Shown piece by piece: positions 17,840 to 27,032 of a DNA stretch of 64,000 nt. The stretch is from an uncultured Planctomycetaceae bacterium. Its GTDB lineage: Bacteria; Planctomycetota; Planctomycetia; Planctomycetales; Planctomycetaceae. Position numbers and translations under genes: made by a program. Under the pieces are notes generated by a model. The model searched no databases. It was given only the letters and a program-made list of their open reading frames with translations, and was not told the origin of the DNA. The stretch is taken from NCBI GenBank assembly GCA_937916515.1, contig CALFSX010000152.1, positions 19,943 through 83,942 of the forward strand, in the 5' to 3' direction. Each line of letters begins with the position of its first letter. The stretch's first letter is position 1.

Positions 17840-18979
17840 CTAAACCGTAGCACCCTGCATCATCTGAACGAATTCACGAAACAGATAATGACTATCGTGA
17901 GGACCAGCGGAAGATTCCGGATGATACTGCACACCAAAGGCGGGGTACTGACGATGACGAATTCCCTCAACCGTTTCATCGTTCAGGTTGATATGAGTCA
18001 CCTCAACATCGTCCGAAAGCGATGCGGTATCGAGAGCGAAACCGTGGTTTTGTGACGTAATTTCAACTTTGCGGGTAAGCTTATTCAGAACGGGTTGATT
18101 AGCTCCACGATGCCCAAAACGCAACTTGTACGTCTTGCCACCACAAGCCAAGCCCAGCAATTGCAGCCCCAGGCAGATACCAAAGATCGGCTTCTTACCC
18201 AGCAAGGCTTTGATCGTGTTGATCGCATAATCCAATGGCTCCGGATCTCCAGGCCCGTTGGATAAAAAGACGCCGTCTGGATTCAATGCCAAAATCTGTT
18301 CAGCCGTGGCATTGCCAGGCACAATCGTAACCCGGCAACCAACATCTTTTAGAAAGCGAGGAATGTTCAACTTCATGCCATAGTCAATGGCTACGACATG
18401 CAAGCCATTGTCAGGTGTGGCTGACAGTCCGAAATCAACCGGACGGCCCAGATCAGTTAAGCCCGTCTCCCAGTTGCTGTTTTCTGTTGGCATCACTTCG
18501 CGAACCAGATCCAGCCCCACAAGACTTGGGCCATTTTTCGCTTTCTGAACCAGCGACGCATCGTCCATATCCGTGGTGGACAGAATTCCGGCCATCGCTC
18601 CATGAATGCGAATCTGCCGCACCAGAGCTCTGGTATCAATTCCCTGCAGACCAATCACGTTATTTCGCTTCAGATAGCTATCCAGTGATTCTGTCGAACG
18701 ATAGTTGCTGGGTTCGTCGCAAAGCTCTTTCACGATAAAGCCACGCAGGCTCAGACCGTTGCTTTCGACGTCATCCTGGTTTACGCCGTAGTTCCCAATC
18801 AACGGGCACGTCATGGTCACAATTTGACCGTTGTAAGAAGGGTCCGTCAGAATTTCCTGATAGCCGGTCATGCTGGTGTTAAACACCACTTCACCGTGAA
18901 TTTCGCCTTCAGCACCAAAACTGATGCCAGAGAAAACGGAACCGTTTGCCAAAGCCAGTTTTGCAGGTCGACCTGTCAT
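17840..18979 (-). CDS. carA: Carbamoyl-phosphate synthase small subunit (glutaminase)
   Basis: This 379-residue subunit hydrolyses glutamine and passes ammonia to CarB for carbamoyl phosphate, feeding arginine and pyrimidine synthesis. The N-terminal CarA domain shows LALANGSVFSGISFGAEGEI and NTSMTGYQEILTDPSY; the class I glutaminase domain shows the nucleophile in FGICLGLQLLGLACGG near residue 268 and the catalytic His/Glu in GVQYHPESSAGP near the end. Length matches the family. carB is not in this window. It is divergent from the SDR gene and lies upstream of ndk. Confidence 0.96.
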   Translation of the reverse strand: MTGRPAKLALANGSVFSGISFGAEGEIHGEVVFNTSMTGYQEILTDPSYNGQIVTMTCPLIGNYGVNQDDVESNGLSLRGFIVKELCDEPSNYRSTESLDSYLKRNNVIGLQGIDTRALVRQIRIHGAMAGILSTTDMDDASLVQKAKNGPSLVGLDLVREVMPTENSNWETGLTDLGRPVDFGLSATPDNGLHVVAIDYGMKLNIPRFLKDVGCRVTIVPGNATAEQILALNPDGVFLSNGPGDPEPLDYAINTIKALLGKKPIFGICLGLQLLGLACGGKTYKLRFGHRGANQPVLNKLTRKVEITSQNHGFALDTASLSDDVEVTHINLNDETVEGIRHRQYPAFGVQYHPESSAGPHDSHYLFREFVQMMQGATV

Positions 18980-19228
18980 TTTTCGATTCTCTCGGTATCT
19001 GCGCGCAAGAAGATCGCAGTTCGGGACACGTGGATTTGGAGCGTTTTACCACGAGAAAGCCTCCGGAAAAAGCAGTTCCGCTGGATAGGCCAGAGTTTCG
19101 CTGAATTTGGAATCGCAGCCCTCAGCACGATTCGTTCGCACACCCCGCGAACCAGCACCACAGAAAACATCGAAATCGCGAATCCGCCACAGCTGCAATT
19201 CCCCCAAACGACCGTTATTCTGCCAAAC

Positions 19229-19987
19229 ATGACATTCGCAAATCTCACCGACAAACGCATTATCGTCACGGGCTCCTCCAGCGGAATCGGCAAAGCCATC
19301 GCCCTGGAATGCGCCAAAGCCGGAGCGGACGTGCTGGTCTGCTATCGCACATCTGAAGCGGCCGCCGAACAAGTGGCGGCAGAAGTTCGGTCTCTGGGGC
19401 GTATCGCCGATGTCCTGCAGGTTGACGTGGGTAATGCCGCGTCTCGAAGTTCGTTCACTCAGAGATGCTGCAAGTCTGGTGCAGTAGACGCCATCGTCAA
19501 CAACGCGGGAGTCGATCTGCTGACAGGAGCGATGAAAGAAGCAGACTTCACCACCAAGTTGAAAGCATTGCTGGACATAGACGTCACGGGCACAATTGAG
19601 CTGTCTCGATCGTTCGGCGAACACTTTCAATTGCAGGGACACGGCTGCATTTTGAATATCGGCTGGGACCAATCTGATCGAGGCATGGAAGGCAACAGCG
19701 GAGAACTGTTTGCTGCTGCCAAGAACGCGATCATGGGATTCACGCGATCGCTGTCTGTGAGCCTGGCTCCAACGGTTCGAGCCAACTGTATTGCCCCTGG
19801 CTGGATCAAAACCGCTTGGGGCGAAGAAACCAGCGACTACTGGCAGCAGCGAGTCATGCAGGAAACGCCGCTGAAGCGTTGGGGGCTGCCTCAGGATATC
19901 GCCAACATGGCTCGTTATCTGCTAAGCGATGATGCATCGTACATCACCGGCCAGGTCATTAACGTCAACGGTGGAGCCGTGCGATAA
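19229..19987 (+). CDS. Short-chain dehydrogenase/reductase family protein, catalytic residues missing
   Basis: This is a 252-residue Rossmann protein from the ATG at 19229; the frame is open to 18824, but that stretch overlaps carA in antisense. The cofactor loop TGSSSGIGKAI (near residue 12) and IVNNAGVD (near 90) are intact and FabG-like, and the C-terminus RYLLSDDASYITGQVINVNG is typical. The catalytic set is altered: the Ser position reads LNIGWDQ instead of INISS, the YxxxK motif reads FAAAK, and the tetrad Asn position reads DVTG. Only the Lys remains. It may be a non-catalytic or re-purposed SDR. The gene is divergent from carA. Confidence 0.85.
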   Translation: MTFANLTDKRIIVTGSSSGIGKAIALECAKAGADVLVCYRTSEAAAEQVAAEVRSLGRIADVLQVDVGNAASRSSFTQRCCKSGAVDAIVNNAGVDLLTGAMKEADFTTKLKALLDIDVTGTIELSRSFGEHFQLQGHGCILNIGWDQSDRGMEGNSGELFAAAKNAIMGFTRSLSVSLAPTVRANCIAPGWIKTAWGEETSDYWQQRVMQETPLKRWGLPQDIANMARYLLSDDASYITGQVINVNGGAVR

Positions 19988-20036
19988 GCTTTGCTGATTG
20001 CTTGGAAGCCGTTCCGCATTATTGCTGCCGTTGATA

Positions 20037-20216
20037 GTAGCCATCACGCTCCGCCGTGATGAAAGCAACAATTCAAGCTTCCAAACCTAAGTTTCGCGTT
20101 GCTGCTCAATCACGCAGCTCCAGGTTCAAGCATTAGGTCGCAACGACCGTAATTCGTTCGCCCTGCTGAAGCCACCGCCAATTGTGGCATCTCGTCACGC
20201 GGAGCGTGACGGCTAC
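20037..20216 (+). repeat. 180-bp MITE-like element, copy 1
   Basis: The unit begins GTAGCCATCACGCTCCGCCG and ends GTCACGCGGAGCGTGACGGC+TAC, imperfect terminal inverted repeats of about 25 bp. The interior includes TTTCGCGTTGCTGCTCAAT and AGGTCGCAACGACCGTAATT. It is followed 18 bp later by a second copy of exactly the same length. No coding capacity. It fills most of the 446 bp between the SDR gene and the ECF sigma gene. Confidence 0.88.
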
Positions 20217-20234
20217 TATCCGGCCGCCACGTTA

Positions 20235-20414
20235 GTAGCCATTACGCTCCGCCGTGATGAAAGCAACAATTTAAGCCCCCAAACCCACGTTTCGCGTTGC
20301 TGCTCAATAACGCAAACTCCCGTCCGTACATTAGGTCGCAACGACCGTAATTCGTTCGCCCTGCTGAAGCCACCGCCAACTGTGGCATCTCGTCACGCGG
20401 AGCGTGATGGCTAC
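20235..20414 (+). repeat. 180-bp MITE-like element, copy 2
   Basis: Same length and orientation as copy 1, with scattered substitutions (for example ATTACG for ATCACG in the left end). It ends 20 bp from the stop codon of the ECF sigma gene. The tandem arrangement suggests duplication as a doublet, as seen in REP-doublet elements. Confidence 0.88.
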
Positions 20415-20433
20415 TTTAAGCCGAGCGTTGCCG

Positions 20434-22521
20434 TTACTGATTGTTCTTAAGCACCGATTCGGTCAACAGATTCAGCAGCCGAACAACTTCTCGATGACCG
20501 GCTGCGGTTTGCCGCACAACAAGACTTTCGCCAACAAGCCGGATCGCCCCACCTTCACCATCAAGGTCGAACCACTTGCATGGTGGCGAAGTCATTTCCA
20601 TAACCATGGTGGTCAAAGATGGCTCAATCTTTACAGGCTTTTCATCCTGCCCGCCGTTTGCAGGTTGAACAGGTACAGCTCCACCAGACACTGCGGCAGG
20701 GGCTCCAAACACCTGCATCGAAAAGAAACCGCCACCTCGGCCCATTGGCACTCGCGAAGCACCACTGAAGCCTGTGTCAGCGTAGTCCAGCCCAATAAGG
20801 TTGCGAACGTCGTAGACCCGAGTCGTCAAAGACGCGTCGCTTTCCGCCTTCGACTTTGTGGTGACCATCAGGACTTCATCTTTGATTTCATAAGCCAATT
20901 CAGGATCGGTCGTCTGTTCAAAAATCAGATCCAGAGCATTTTGTAGCTCAACGCCCTCCACAAGAATGCCGCTGACCAAAACATCTTCCAGCGACTCGAT
21001 TGACTCCATTGACAGCTCTGCCTTGTCAGGAAAGATCACCATTCGAAATGGAGAACCGCCCACCCCGCCCTTGCCACCATGTTGCGTGCTGTAGTAATTG
21101 GCAATCTGCTTCAGAAGCTCTGACAGGGGCGTTTCCGCTTGATAGTCCAGCAGAGGCACTGGCTGTTCCAGCATTTCATACATCCATTTTTCCACGGGTC
21201 GAGCATCGCTGGCATATGGCTGAAAGGCCCGCCGCGGCTTTCCATTTTCCACACCCGCCAACGGGACAGATCCTGCTGCCGCTCCATCTTGATCCACCGT
21301 AACTTCATAGAACGTCGTGGAGCCAGATTCGTCGACAACTCGTATTCGCGTATGACCGTTCTTCGTGCCCGAAAGTGTCAACTGACGAGAATTGCCGACC
21401 ACTGGTTTCACCTGAAGAATGCTGGAATCAAATTCTATTGCTTGCATAATTCGTGACGGATGTTCGATCACAACAAAAGAACCTTCCGCCATTGACACAT
21501 CCTTGCGAGCACCGGCTGGCGCCAACGGAGTGACCAAAACTTCAGCAATCTCAGCTTTACCAGCTGGCACCTCTTCAGCTACTCCAGCAACAACAATACC
21601 GGCAGGTGCATCATCCTGATCAATCGGCAGCTTACTTTCCTGCACCGTATCAAGGTTTGTTTCATCAACTTCATTGGCCGGAAAACCTCCAACAGGAAAT
21701 TCACCTTTCATGGAAGCGATACCGGCAATCGCCGTCGCACACAGCACCGCAGAAACAATTAACTTTGACGCAATCATGGTAGACTCCACTTGAATGAGGG
21801 GTTCGAGATGGGAAAGGTCGGTGGTTCCGGGAAGGGAACCGCTAAGTGATTCAGCACCCAGCTGAATGGTTGAATTCAATAATGCGGGCGAAGCGGCTGC
21901 CGCAGTTCCGGTGCTCATCGCGGCAGCCACAGTCAGCACGCCGATCGCCACGCCTCGTCTTGCCAAACGAACTCGCAAGGCATTGCGAGCGTCGCGGATA
22001 CGGCCATCAACCGTGCCTTTGCTTACACTTAGTTGATCTGCAATTTCCTGGCTGGTGTGGCCGGCAAAGTATGTCATCACCAGAACTTCACGATACTTTT
22101 CGGGCAGCGTTTGCAGCTCTTCATCCAGCACCATGCAGTCCTGAGCTGATGCGATACGTTCCAGCGTATCGGCGTCTTTACTCTTAGGGTTTTCGGGCAA
22201 AGATTCCACGGGATGTTTCCTGCGCTGCTTGATCAAACAAATACTGGTTCGCCATGCCACACTATAAAGCCAGCTACTTAGTGACTTTGCTTTTCGAATC
22301 TGCCTTGGTCTTCGAGCAAGCGCGATAAACGTGGCTTGAAACGCATCGTCGACATCAGCATCGTTGCCGATCACTCGCCGACACACGCCCATTACCAAAC
22401 CCTGATGCCGCCGTACGATCTCAGCAAAGGCCGCTTCGTCAGCATCCTGAACGAACCGACGAAGCAAGTCGCGGTCACTAAGCAACGAGCTAACGGGTTC
22501 TTGTTGGGAAATTTCAATCAT
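20434..22521 (-). CDS. ECF-type sigma factor with membrane and secretin-like C-terminal extension
   Basis: This is a 695-residue protein from the ATG at 22521 (MIEISQQEPV); the frame extends to 22752, but only through a dispersed repeat. Residues 17-85 are sigma region 2 (DVDDAFQATFIALARRP), and 135-188 are region 4 (LPEKYREVLVMTYFAGHTSQ, then a helix-turn-helix ending VDGRIRDARNALR). Two hydrophobic segments follow at about 190-210 and 250-268. Residues about 345-410 resemble the pilus/secretin N-terminal domain (VVIEHPSRIMQAIEFDSSIL, then LTLSGTKNGHTRIRVVDESG). From 430 on, STN-like segments appear. The design suggests a membrane-held sigma factor that senses the envelope side. The family is planctomycete-typical; the mechanism is inferred. 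Confidence 0.85.
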   Translation of the reverse strand: MIEISQQEPVSSLLSDRDLLRRFVQDADEAAFAEIVRRHQGLVMGVCRRVIGNDADVDDAFQATFIALARRPRQIRKAKSLSSWLYSVAWRTSICLIKQRRKHPVESLPENPKSKDADTLERIASAQDCMVLDEELQTLPEKYREVLVMTYFAGHTSQEIADQLSVSKGTVDGRIRDARNALRVRLARRGVAIGVLTVAAAMSTGTAAAASPALLNSTIQLGAESLSGSLPGTTDLSHLEPLIQVESTMIASKLIVSAVLCATAIAGIASMKGEFPVGGFPANEVDETNLDTVQESKLPIDQDDAPAGIVVAGVAEEVPAGKAEIAEVLVTPLAPAGARKDVSMAEGSFVVIEHPSRIMQAIEFDSSILQVKPVVGNSRQLTLSGTKNGHTRIRVVDESGSTTFYEVTVDQDGAAAGSVPLAGVENGKPRRAFQPYASDARPVEKWMYEMLEQPVPLLDYQAETPLSELLKQIANYYSTQHGGKGGVGGSPFRMVIFPDKAELSMESIESLEDVLVSGILVEGVELQNALDLIFEQTTDPELAYEIKDEVLMVTTKSKAESDASLTTRVYDVRNLIGLDYADTGFSGASRVPMGRGGGFFSMQVFGAPAAVSGGAVPVQPANGGQDEKPVKIEPSLTTMVMEMTSPPCKWFDLDGEGGAIRLVGESLVVRQTAAGHREVVRLLNLLTESVLKNNQ

Positions 22522-22638
22522 TGAAAACCAATAGGGCTCAGTCGAAAACAAACCATCGAAAGAATGTGCATCACTAAGGCAAACAAAGCATTTCCAGACA
22601 CTCCAGCACTGTCGTTTCAATGCTGTGCCCTTGTTAGT

Positions 22639-22770
22639 GTCTTGCTCAAAATCATGCGTGCAAGAAGCGCGCATTTGGGCCGTAGTGACAACGGAGCGGC
22701 TCGGCGATTCGAGCGTTCCATGTCTTCCAGCCAACCACGCCACTGGCGTCAAGGGCGAAGCCCTTGTTAG
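22639..22770 (-). repeat. Dispersed ~130-bp repeat, copy B
   Basis: Reverse orientation: right end TTGCTCAAAATCATGCGTGC at the left, left end GGCGAAGCCCTTGTTAG at the right. It is flanked by an identical 14-nt direct repeat GCCCTTGTTAGTGT at 22627-22640 and 22760-22773, which is either a target duplication or the end of a second, lost copy. It lies upstream of the sigma gene and gives it a spurious upstream open frame. Confidence 0.83.
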
Positions 22771-22959
22771 TGTACTTAGGCGACAAGCTGCTGCGCAATT
22801 TTTGGAAAGAAAACGAAGTTCCGCAGAAAAAGACTTAAAACAGGAACTAAACGGACGTCAATTAGCTTGGATTCGCCGCGAATCTGAATACAACAGAACG
22901 CGTATTTCTGCCGCGAAAGTCGCTTTCAGCCCTGCCCACTTACCGACAGCCCAATATCG

Positions 22960-24627
22960 ATGACGAATGCCAGCCACCATCGCAGATTTCTGAACCTGCT
23001 AATCGCATTCGCTGCGTGGGGGGCGTTCAACTGCCCTGTCACTGCTGATGAATTTCCGCTGGCCGTTCGAGGCAAAACGGCGGCTCAGATGAAGGCTCTG
23101 GTTGAACGCGCGGCGACCGAAAACATGATTGTGTCTGAAATTAAGGTTCGCGCAAGCCGGTCGCGGCAATTGTTTGAATGTGAGTTCCAAAAAAACACAG
23201 ACAACATCCCGTGGCTCATACTTTTAAACATCTCCGAAACGGAACTACAAACACAACAAGCAGATCTGTTAACAAAAAACTACTTCCCGGTAATCGAACG
23301 TTCGGTAACCTTTCAGGATAAAAAGCTGTACACGGTCGTGTGGCAGAAGAAGCAGGAAGACCGGCCGCTGGTGATTCCCGCCGGTCCAGTTCCGGAATCG
23401 GGCCTGAAGGACGAACGGCTTAACCCGTTTGACGAACTGATGAGCACGTTCATCAAACAGAACAACGTGGCAGGTGCCACCCTGGCCGTCGCAAAAAACG
23501 GACGGTTGGTCTACGCTCGAGGATTTGGGTATTCCGACATCAACAAGCAGGAAGTGATGCAGCCAGATTCGGTCATGCGAATTGCCAGCATTTCGAAACC
23601 GATCACCGCCGTAGCAACCTTGATGCTGATCGAAGAGGGCAAGCTTTCGTTAGACACACCGGTGCTGCCTGTTCTAAAAACCAAAAGCTTCAAACTGTCA
23701 CGAACCGGCGATCAAAGATGGGCCGACATTACCGTCCGACATTTGCTGCAACATTCTGGCGGCTGGGACCGAGACATCAGCCCGGACCCTATGTTTCAGA
23801 TCGTGAACATCACTCGCAAAGAAGACCTGAAACGTGCGGCAAGACGCAAAGACATCCTCCGTTATCAACTATCTCAGCCGCTCGACTTCGCTCCAGGCGA
23901 ACGCTACGCCTATTCCAACTTCGGCTACAGCGTACTGGCTCAGGTGCTCGAAGCCGTCACGGACATGCCGTACGAAGACTTCATCAAACAGCGTGTACTT
24001 ACTCCCTGCAAGATGCTGAAAACGCAACCTGGTAAAACACGACTGGAAGACAGATTAAAGAATGAAGTCCGTTACTACCCACAAACCATCAGCACTCACA
24101 CGCCATTCTGGTCGGTTCCGGAACGTGCTCAACGAGGTGCAGTGCCAAAAATTGCGGCTCCCGTTGAAGCCCCGTATGGACAATGGGATCTTGAAGTCAT
24201 GGATGCTCACGGAGGATGGACCTCAACTGCCCCCGACTTGCTGCGTTTTGTGGCAGCCCTGGATTCCAGGCAACAGCCATTGCTGAACGAAGCATCACTT
24301 ATCACGATGGCTGCAAGGCCGCAACTTCAGGACACAACATCCGGAAGCTCCATCTGGTATGGATGTGGCTGGAATGTACGCCCAATCCGTCCAGCGGAAT
24401 CAGCACTGAATCAAATCAACATCTGGCATAACGGGGCGTTGGCGGGAACTTCAACATTACTGGTCAGACGCAGCGATGGCATGTCGTGGGCGGTTTTGTT
24501 TAACACAGACAAAGCCGCTTCAGGCGAACGACTGGCCACACAAATCGACGGCCCCATCCACTCTGCCGTCAATCGAGTTTTCAGCTGGCCTGACCATAAT
24601 CTTTTCGAACGCAAAACACTGAATTAA
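22960..24627 (+). CDS. Serine hydrolase, beta-lactamase/class C esterase family, secreted
   Basis: This 555-residue protein has a signal peptide (hydrophobic stretch, then ACLS-free NCPVTADEF near residue 28). Residues about 30-130 form a small N-terminal domain with the AAQMKALVERAATENMIVSE pattern seen before some planctomycete serine hydrolases. The beta-lactamase-like domain starts near residue 150: SxxK is S210-ISK in MRIASISKPITAV, YSN occurs in RYAYSNFGYSVLAQ near 318, and a late WHNGALAGTSTLL segment near 490 takes the place of the KTG motif (HNG). It probably cleaves an ester, amide or peptide outside the cytoplasm; the substrate is unknown. It is divergent from the sigma gene. Confidence 0.85.
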   Translation: MTNASHHRRFLNLLIAFAAWGAFNCPVTADEFPLAVRGKTAAQMKALVERAATENMIVSEIKVRASRSRQLFECEFQKNTDNIPWLILLNISETELQTQQADLLTKNYFPVIERSVTFQDKKLYTVVWQKKQEDRPLVIPAGPVPESGLKDERLNPFDELMSTFIKQNNVAGATLAVAKNGRLVYARGFGYSDINKQEVMQPDSVMRIASISKPITAVATLMLIEEGKLSLDTPVLPVLKTKSFKLSRTGDQRWADITVRHLLQHSGGWDRDISPDPMFQIVNITRKEDLKRAARRKDILRYQLSQPLDFAPGERYAYSNFGYSVLAQVLEAVTDMPYEDFIKQRVLTPCKMLKTQPGKTRLEDRLKNEVRYYPQTISTHTPFWSVPERAQRGAVPKIAAPVEAPYGQWDLEVMDAHGGWTSTAPDLLRFVAALDSRQQPLLNEASLITMAARPQLQDTTSGSSIWYGCGWNVRPIRPAESALNQINIWHNGALAGTSTLLVRRSDGMSWAVLFNTDKAASGERLATQIDGPIHSAVNRVFSWPDHNLFERKTLN

Positions 24628-24691
24628 AAGGCATCCGACAATCGAGCATCGCGACTTTTCCTCAAAATTCATGAAGTAGAAGTACACTGAA

Positions 24692-24719
24692 TTGCAGGAC
24701 GACGCAGGCTGCGTACACT
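24692..24719 (+). promoter_or_regulatory. Possible promoter of the 729-residue membrane protein
   Basis: TTGCAG at 24692-24697 and TACACT at 24714-24719 are separated by 16 bp, about 80 bp before the ATG at 24799. Motif match only. Confidence 0.35.
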
Positions 24720-24798
24720 AGTACCGCATGGGTGGCATGGAAGATCGCCCCTTCGCTGACACAGGGAGTCCCTTTCAGCGGGCCGCTAGCAAATCCTG

Positions 24799-26988
24799 AT
24801 GCCGCACATCAACGCCAACAACCCAGAAGGCATTCAACCAACCCGCGAAGACTTTTCACGGCTGCTTCGGACCAGAGCTGAAGATGCCGCCGAAGCTTCT
24901 TTGCATCACGCCTCGCTGTCGCAACAATACCTGGAGTTGTCGAAAAAGTTCTCGTCACTTGCGGAACAGGCCGGATCAATCAGCCTGGAAGACCTGAAAC
25001 ACGACCTGGCACGGCTTGAACAAAAGCAAGACACCGGTGGCACGGCAACGACATGGACCGCAGCCAGACTAAGCACACCAGGTGGGCCAAACACTGCGGC
25101 TGGCGTTTACTCAACCGATCACTTGCAGGCACCCGTAACAACGGCTTCATCACTGGCCGAACCAGACGTTACTAAGTCTGCCCTGCCCTCGGGCAATCTT
25201 TCGTTTCCCGATTCTGTTGCAGAAAACCCTTCAGGCACACCGAAAGCCGACTCCGACATCGACGTGCCTGCAAGCAAATCAGAACACGCTGATTCAGCAT
25301 CGCCAGTTGAAAGCAGAAAAACGAAACGCAACCGGAAACGCGGTCCCCAAAACACAAGAAAACTGGTGGAGCGTGTTCGAGCTGCCAAGCTTGCCGCGCG
25401 CAGCCTGGTTCGCGTCAAAGCAAAAAAAGCGGACTTGAAACCGAAGCAAAGAACAGCCAAAGAAGAACTCAAAAAAAGCGGTCGCTCATTGGTTTCCAGC
25501 ACGCTTTTGTTTGCGGTCGCCGTGTTTCTTTTAAGTCTGATTCGGTTTCAATTTGAAGTCGACGTTCCCATGACTCCAATTATGGCCGCATTCGCATCCG
25601 AAATCACAGAAATCGAAGACCCGCTTCCAATCGAACCACCAGCAGAAGAACAAGGCGAACAAACCGAGCAGATGGTTGAAGAACCCGTCGAAGAAGAACC
25701 GCCGGAGGAGCCAGAACCAGAACCCGAAATGCCTGCCGAAGCAGCAGAACCTGAACAGACCACTGAACCAGTCATGGAAGAGACGACTCTTCCGGAAACT
25801 CCCACGGGAACAGAGCCCACATCCACAGAACCTGCGTCAGCGGATGCGGCAGCGATGGACAACCACAGCGACGCCGGTCGTCAGGCGTTGCTGCAAAAGT
25901 TTGGAGGATCTCAGGCCAGTGAATCTGCCGTGCAAAAAGCACTGGAATGGCTGTTGTCTGTCCAGCATCCTCAAGGCTATTGGGACTTCACTTTAGTTGG
26001 TCAATGCACCAACCCGGGGACGGTCAACAATCCTATTGGAGGCACAGCGTATGCCCTGTTGCCGTTTCTGGCGGCTGGCCAGACTCACCAGGATGGCAAC
26101 TATCAAAAACAAGTCGGCGCAGGGCTCACGTTCTTGACCAAGATCGGCGTCAACACGCCGGCGGGTTACGACCTGCGAGGCATGATTAACAAGAACAGCG
26201 ACGACAAAGCCCCCAACGAAGCGTACTACGTTCACGGTGCCGCCACTCTGGCATTGTGCGAAGCGTACGGCATCACCAAAGACCGTCGTTTAAAGTCGCC
26301 AGCCGAGGGAGCGATCAAGTTCATCGTAAATTCCCAGGACCCTAAAGGCGGCGGCTGGAGATACAATCCTCAGGAACCTGGCTCCACATCCGTCACCGCA
26401 ATTCAGGTGATGGCTTTGATATCTGCAAAGAAAGCAGGCATCAAAGTCCCCGACAAAACGTTTCAGGGAATCATGTATTACCTTGACAGCGTGCAGGTCG
26501 ATCGCGAAGGACGCTATGGTTACGAGGTGGAAAAGAAGAGCTACTCCGGAGCCATCACGGCCATGTCGCTGCTTAGCCGAATGTACCTTGGTTGGGGGCG
26601 AGACGACGGCGATCTTCGCGCAGGCGTTGCCCTTCTGGACAAGGCGGGCCCGTACGACAATCTGTATTCGCTGTACTTCGCAACTCAAGTCATGAAAAAC
26701 TGGGGCGGCAAAGAATGGGAACGCTGGAACGTTCGCATGCGAGACGACTTGATTGCAACTCAGGAAACAGCCGGCCCAGCCACGGGAAGCTGGAAACCAA
26801 GAACCGGGGCCATCCACTCCAAACAGGGCGGTCGCCTGCTGACCACTGCATTGGCAACCTTAACACTGGAAGTCTATTACCGATACAAACCGCTGCTTCC
26901 GGAAGAACAACCGGACGATCAACCAACAACGGCAATTGCACCGCCAACTGCTTCCGAAGCCACAAAAGCTGAACCTGCAAATCCTTAG
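24799..26988 (+). CDS. Single-pass membrane protein with squalene-cyclase-like repeat domain
   Basis: This is a 729-residue protein. Residues 1-75 are helical and charged (ELSKKFSSLAEQAGSISLED), perhaps a coiled coil. Residues about 75-230 are low-complexity, ending in a Lys/Arg-rich block (KTKRNRKRGPQNTRKLVERV). A single membrane segment lies at about 232-252 (LLFAVAVFLLSLI). An acidic Pro/Glu-rich linker runs to about 345. From about 378 an alpha/alpha-toroid of the prenyltransferase/squalene-oxidase type follows: ALEWLLSVQHPQGYWDF, GGWRYNPQEPGSTSVTAIQV, and GSWKPRTGAIHSKQGGRLLT. No terpene-cyclase DXDD motif is seen, so enzymatic activity is doubtful; a scaffold or binding role is as likely. 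It appears planctomycete-typical. Confidence 0.78.
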   Translation: MPHINANNPEGIQPTREDFSRLLRTRAEDAAEASLHHASLSQQYLELSKKFSSLAEQAGSISLEDLKHDLARLEQKQDTGGTATTWTAARLSTPGGPNTAAGVYSTDHLQAPVTTASSLAEPDVTKSALPSGNLSFPDSVAENPSGTPKADSDIDVPASKSEHADSASPVESRKTKRNRKRGPQNTRKLVERVRAAKLAARSLVRVKAKKADLKPKQRTAKEELKKSGRSLVSSTLLFAVAVFLLSLIRFQFEVDVPMTPIMAAFASEITEIEDPLPIEPPAEEQGEQTEQMVEEPVEEEPPEEPEPEPEMPAEAAEPEQTTEPVMEETTLPETPTGTEPTSTEPASADAAAMDNHSDAGRQALLQKFGGSQASESAVQKALEWLLSVQHPQGYWDFTLVGQCTNPGTVNNPIGGTAYALLPFLAAGQTHQDGNYQKQVGAGLTFLTKIGVNTPAGYDLRGMINKNSDDKAPNEAYYVHGAATLALCEAYGITKDRRLKSPAEGAIKFIVNSQDPKGGGWRYNPQEPGSTSVTAIQVMALISAKKAGIKVPDKTFQGIMYYLDSVQVDREGRYGYEVEKKSYSGAITAMSLLSRMYLGWGRDDGDLRAGVALLDKAGPYDNLYSLYFATQVMKNWGGKEWERWNVRMRDDLIATQETAGPATGSWKPRTGAIHSKQGGRLLTTALATLTLEVYYRYKPLLPEEQPDDQPTTAIAPPTASEATKAEPANP

Positions 26989-27032
26989 CACGCTGTGAAG
27001 TAAAAAACGACAGTGAACTTCCAGAACCAGAA

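Noticed and set aside
18824..19228. Upstream extension of the SDR open frame
   Set aside because: It overlaps carA in antisense and adds no SDR similarity; the ATG at 19229 gives the normal length.
20037..20414. Direct repeats considered as a CRISPR array
   Set aside because: There are only two 180-bp units with terminal inverted repeats and an 18-bp gap, no spacers and no cas genes.
22522..22752. Upstream extension of the sigma-factor frame
   Set aside because: Its distal part translates the 130-bp repeat (peptide like LESPSRSVVTT); sigma similarity starts at the ATG at 22521.
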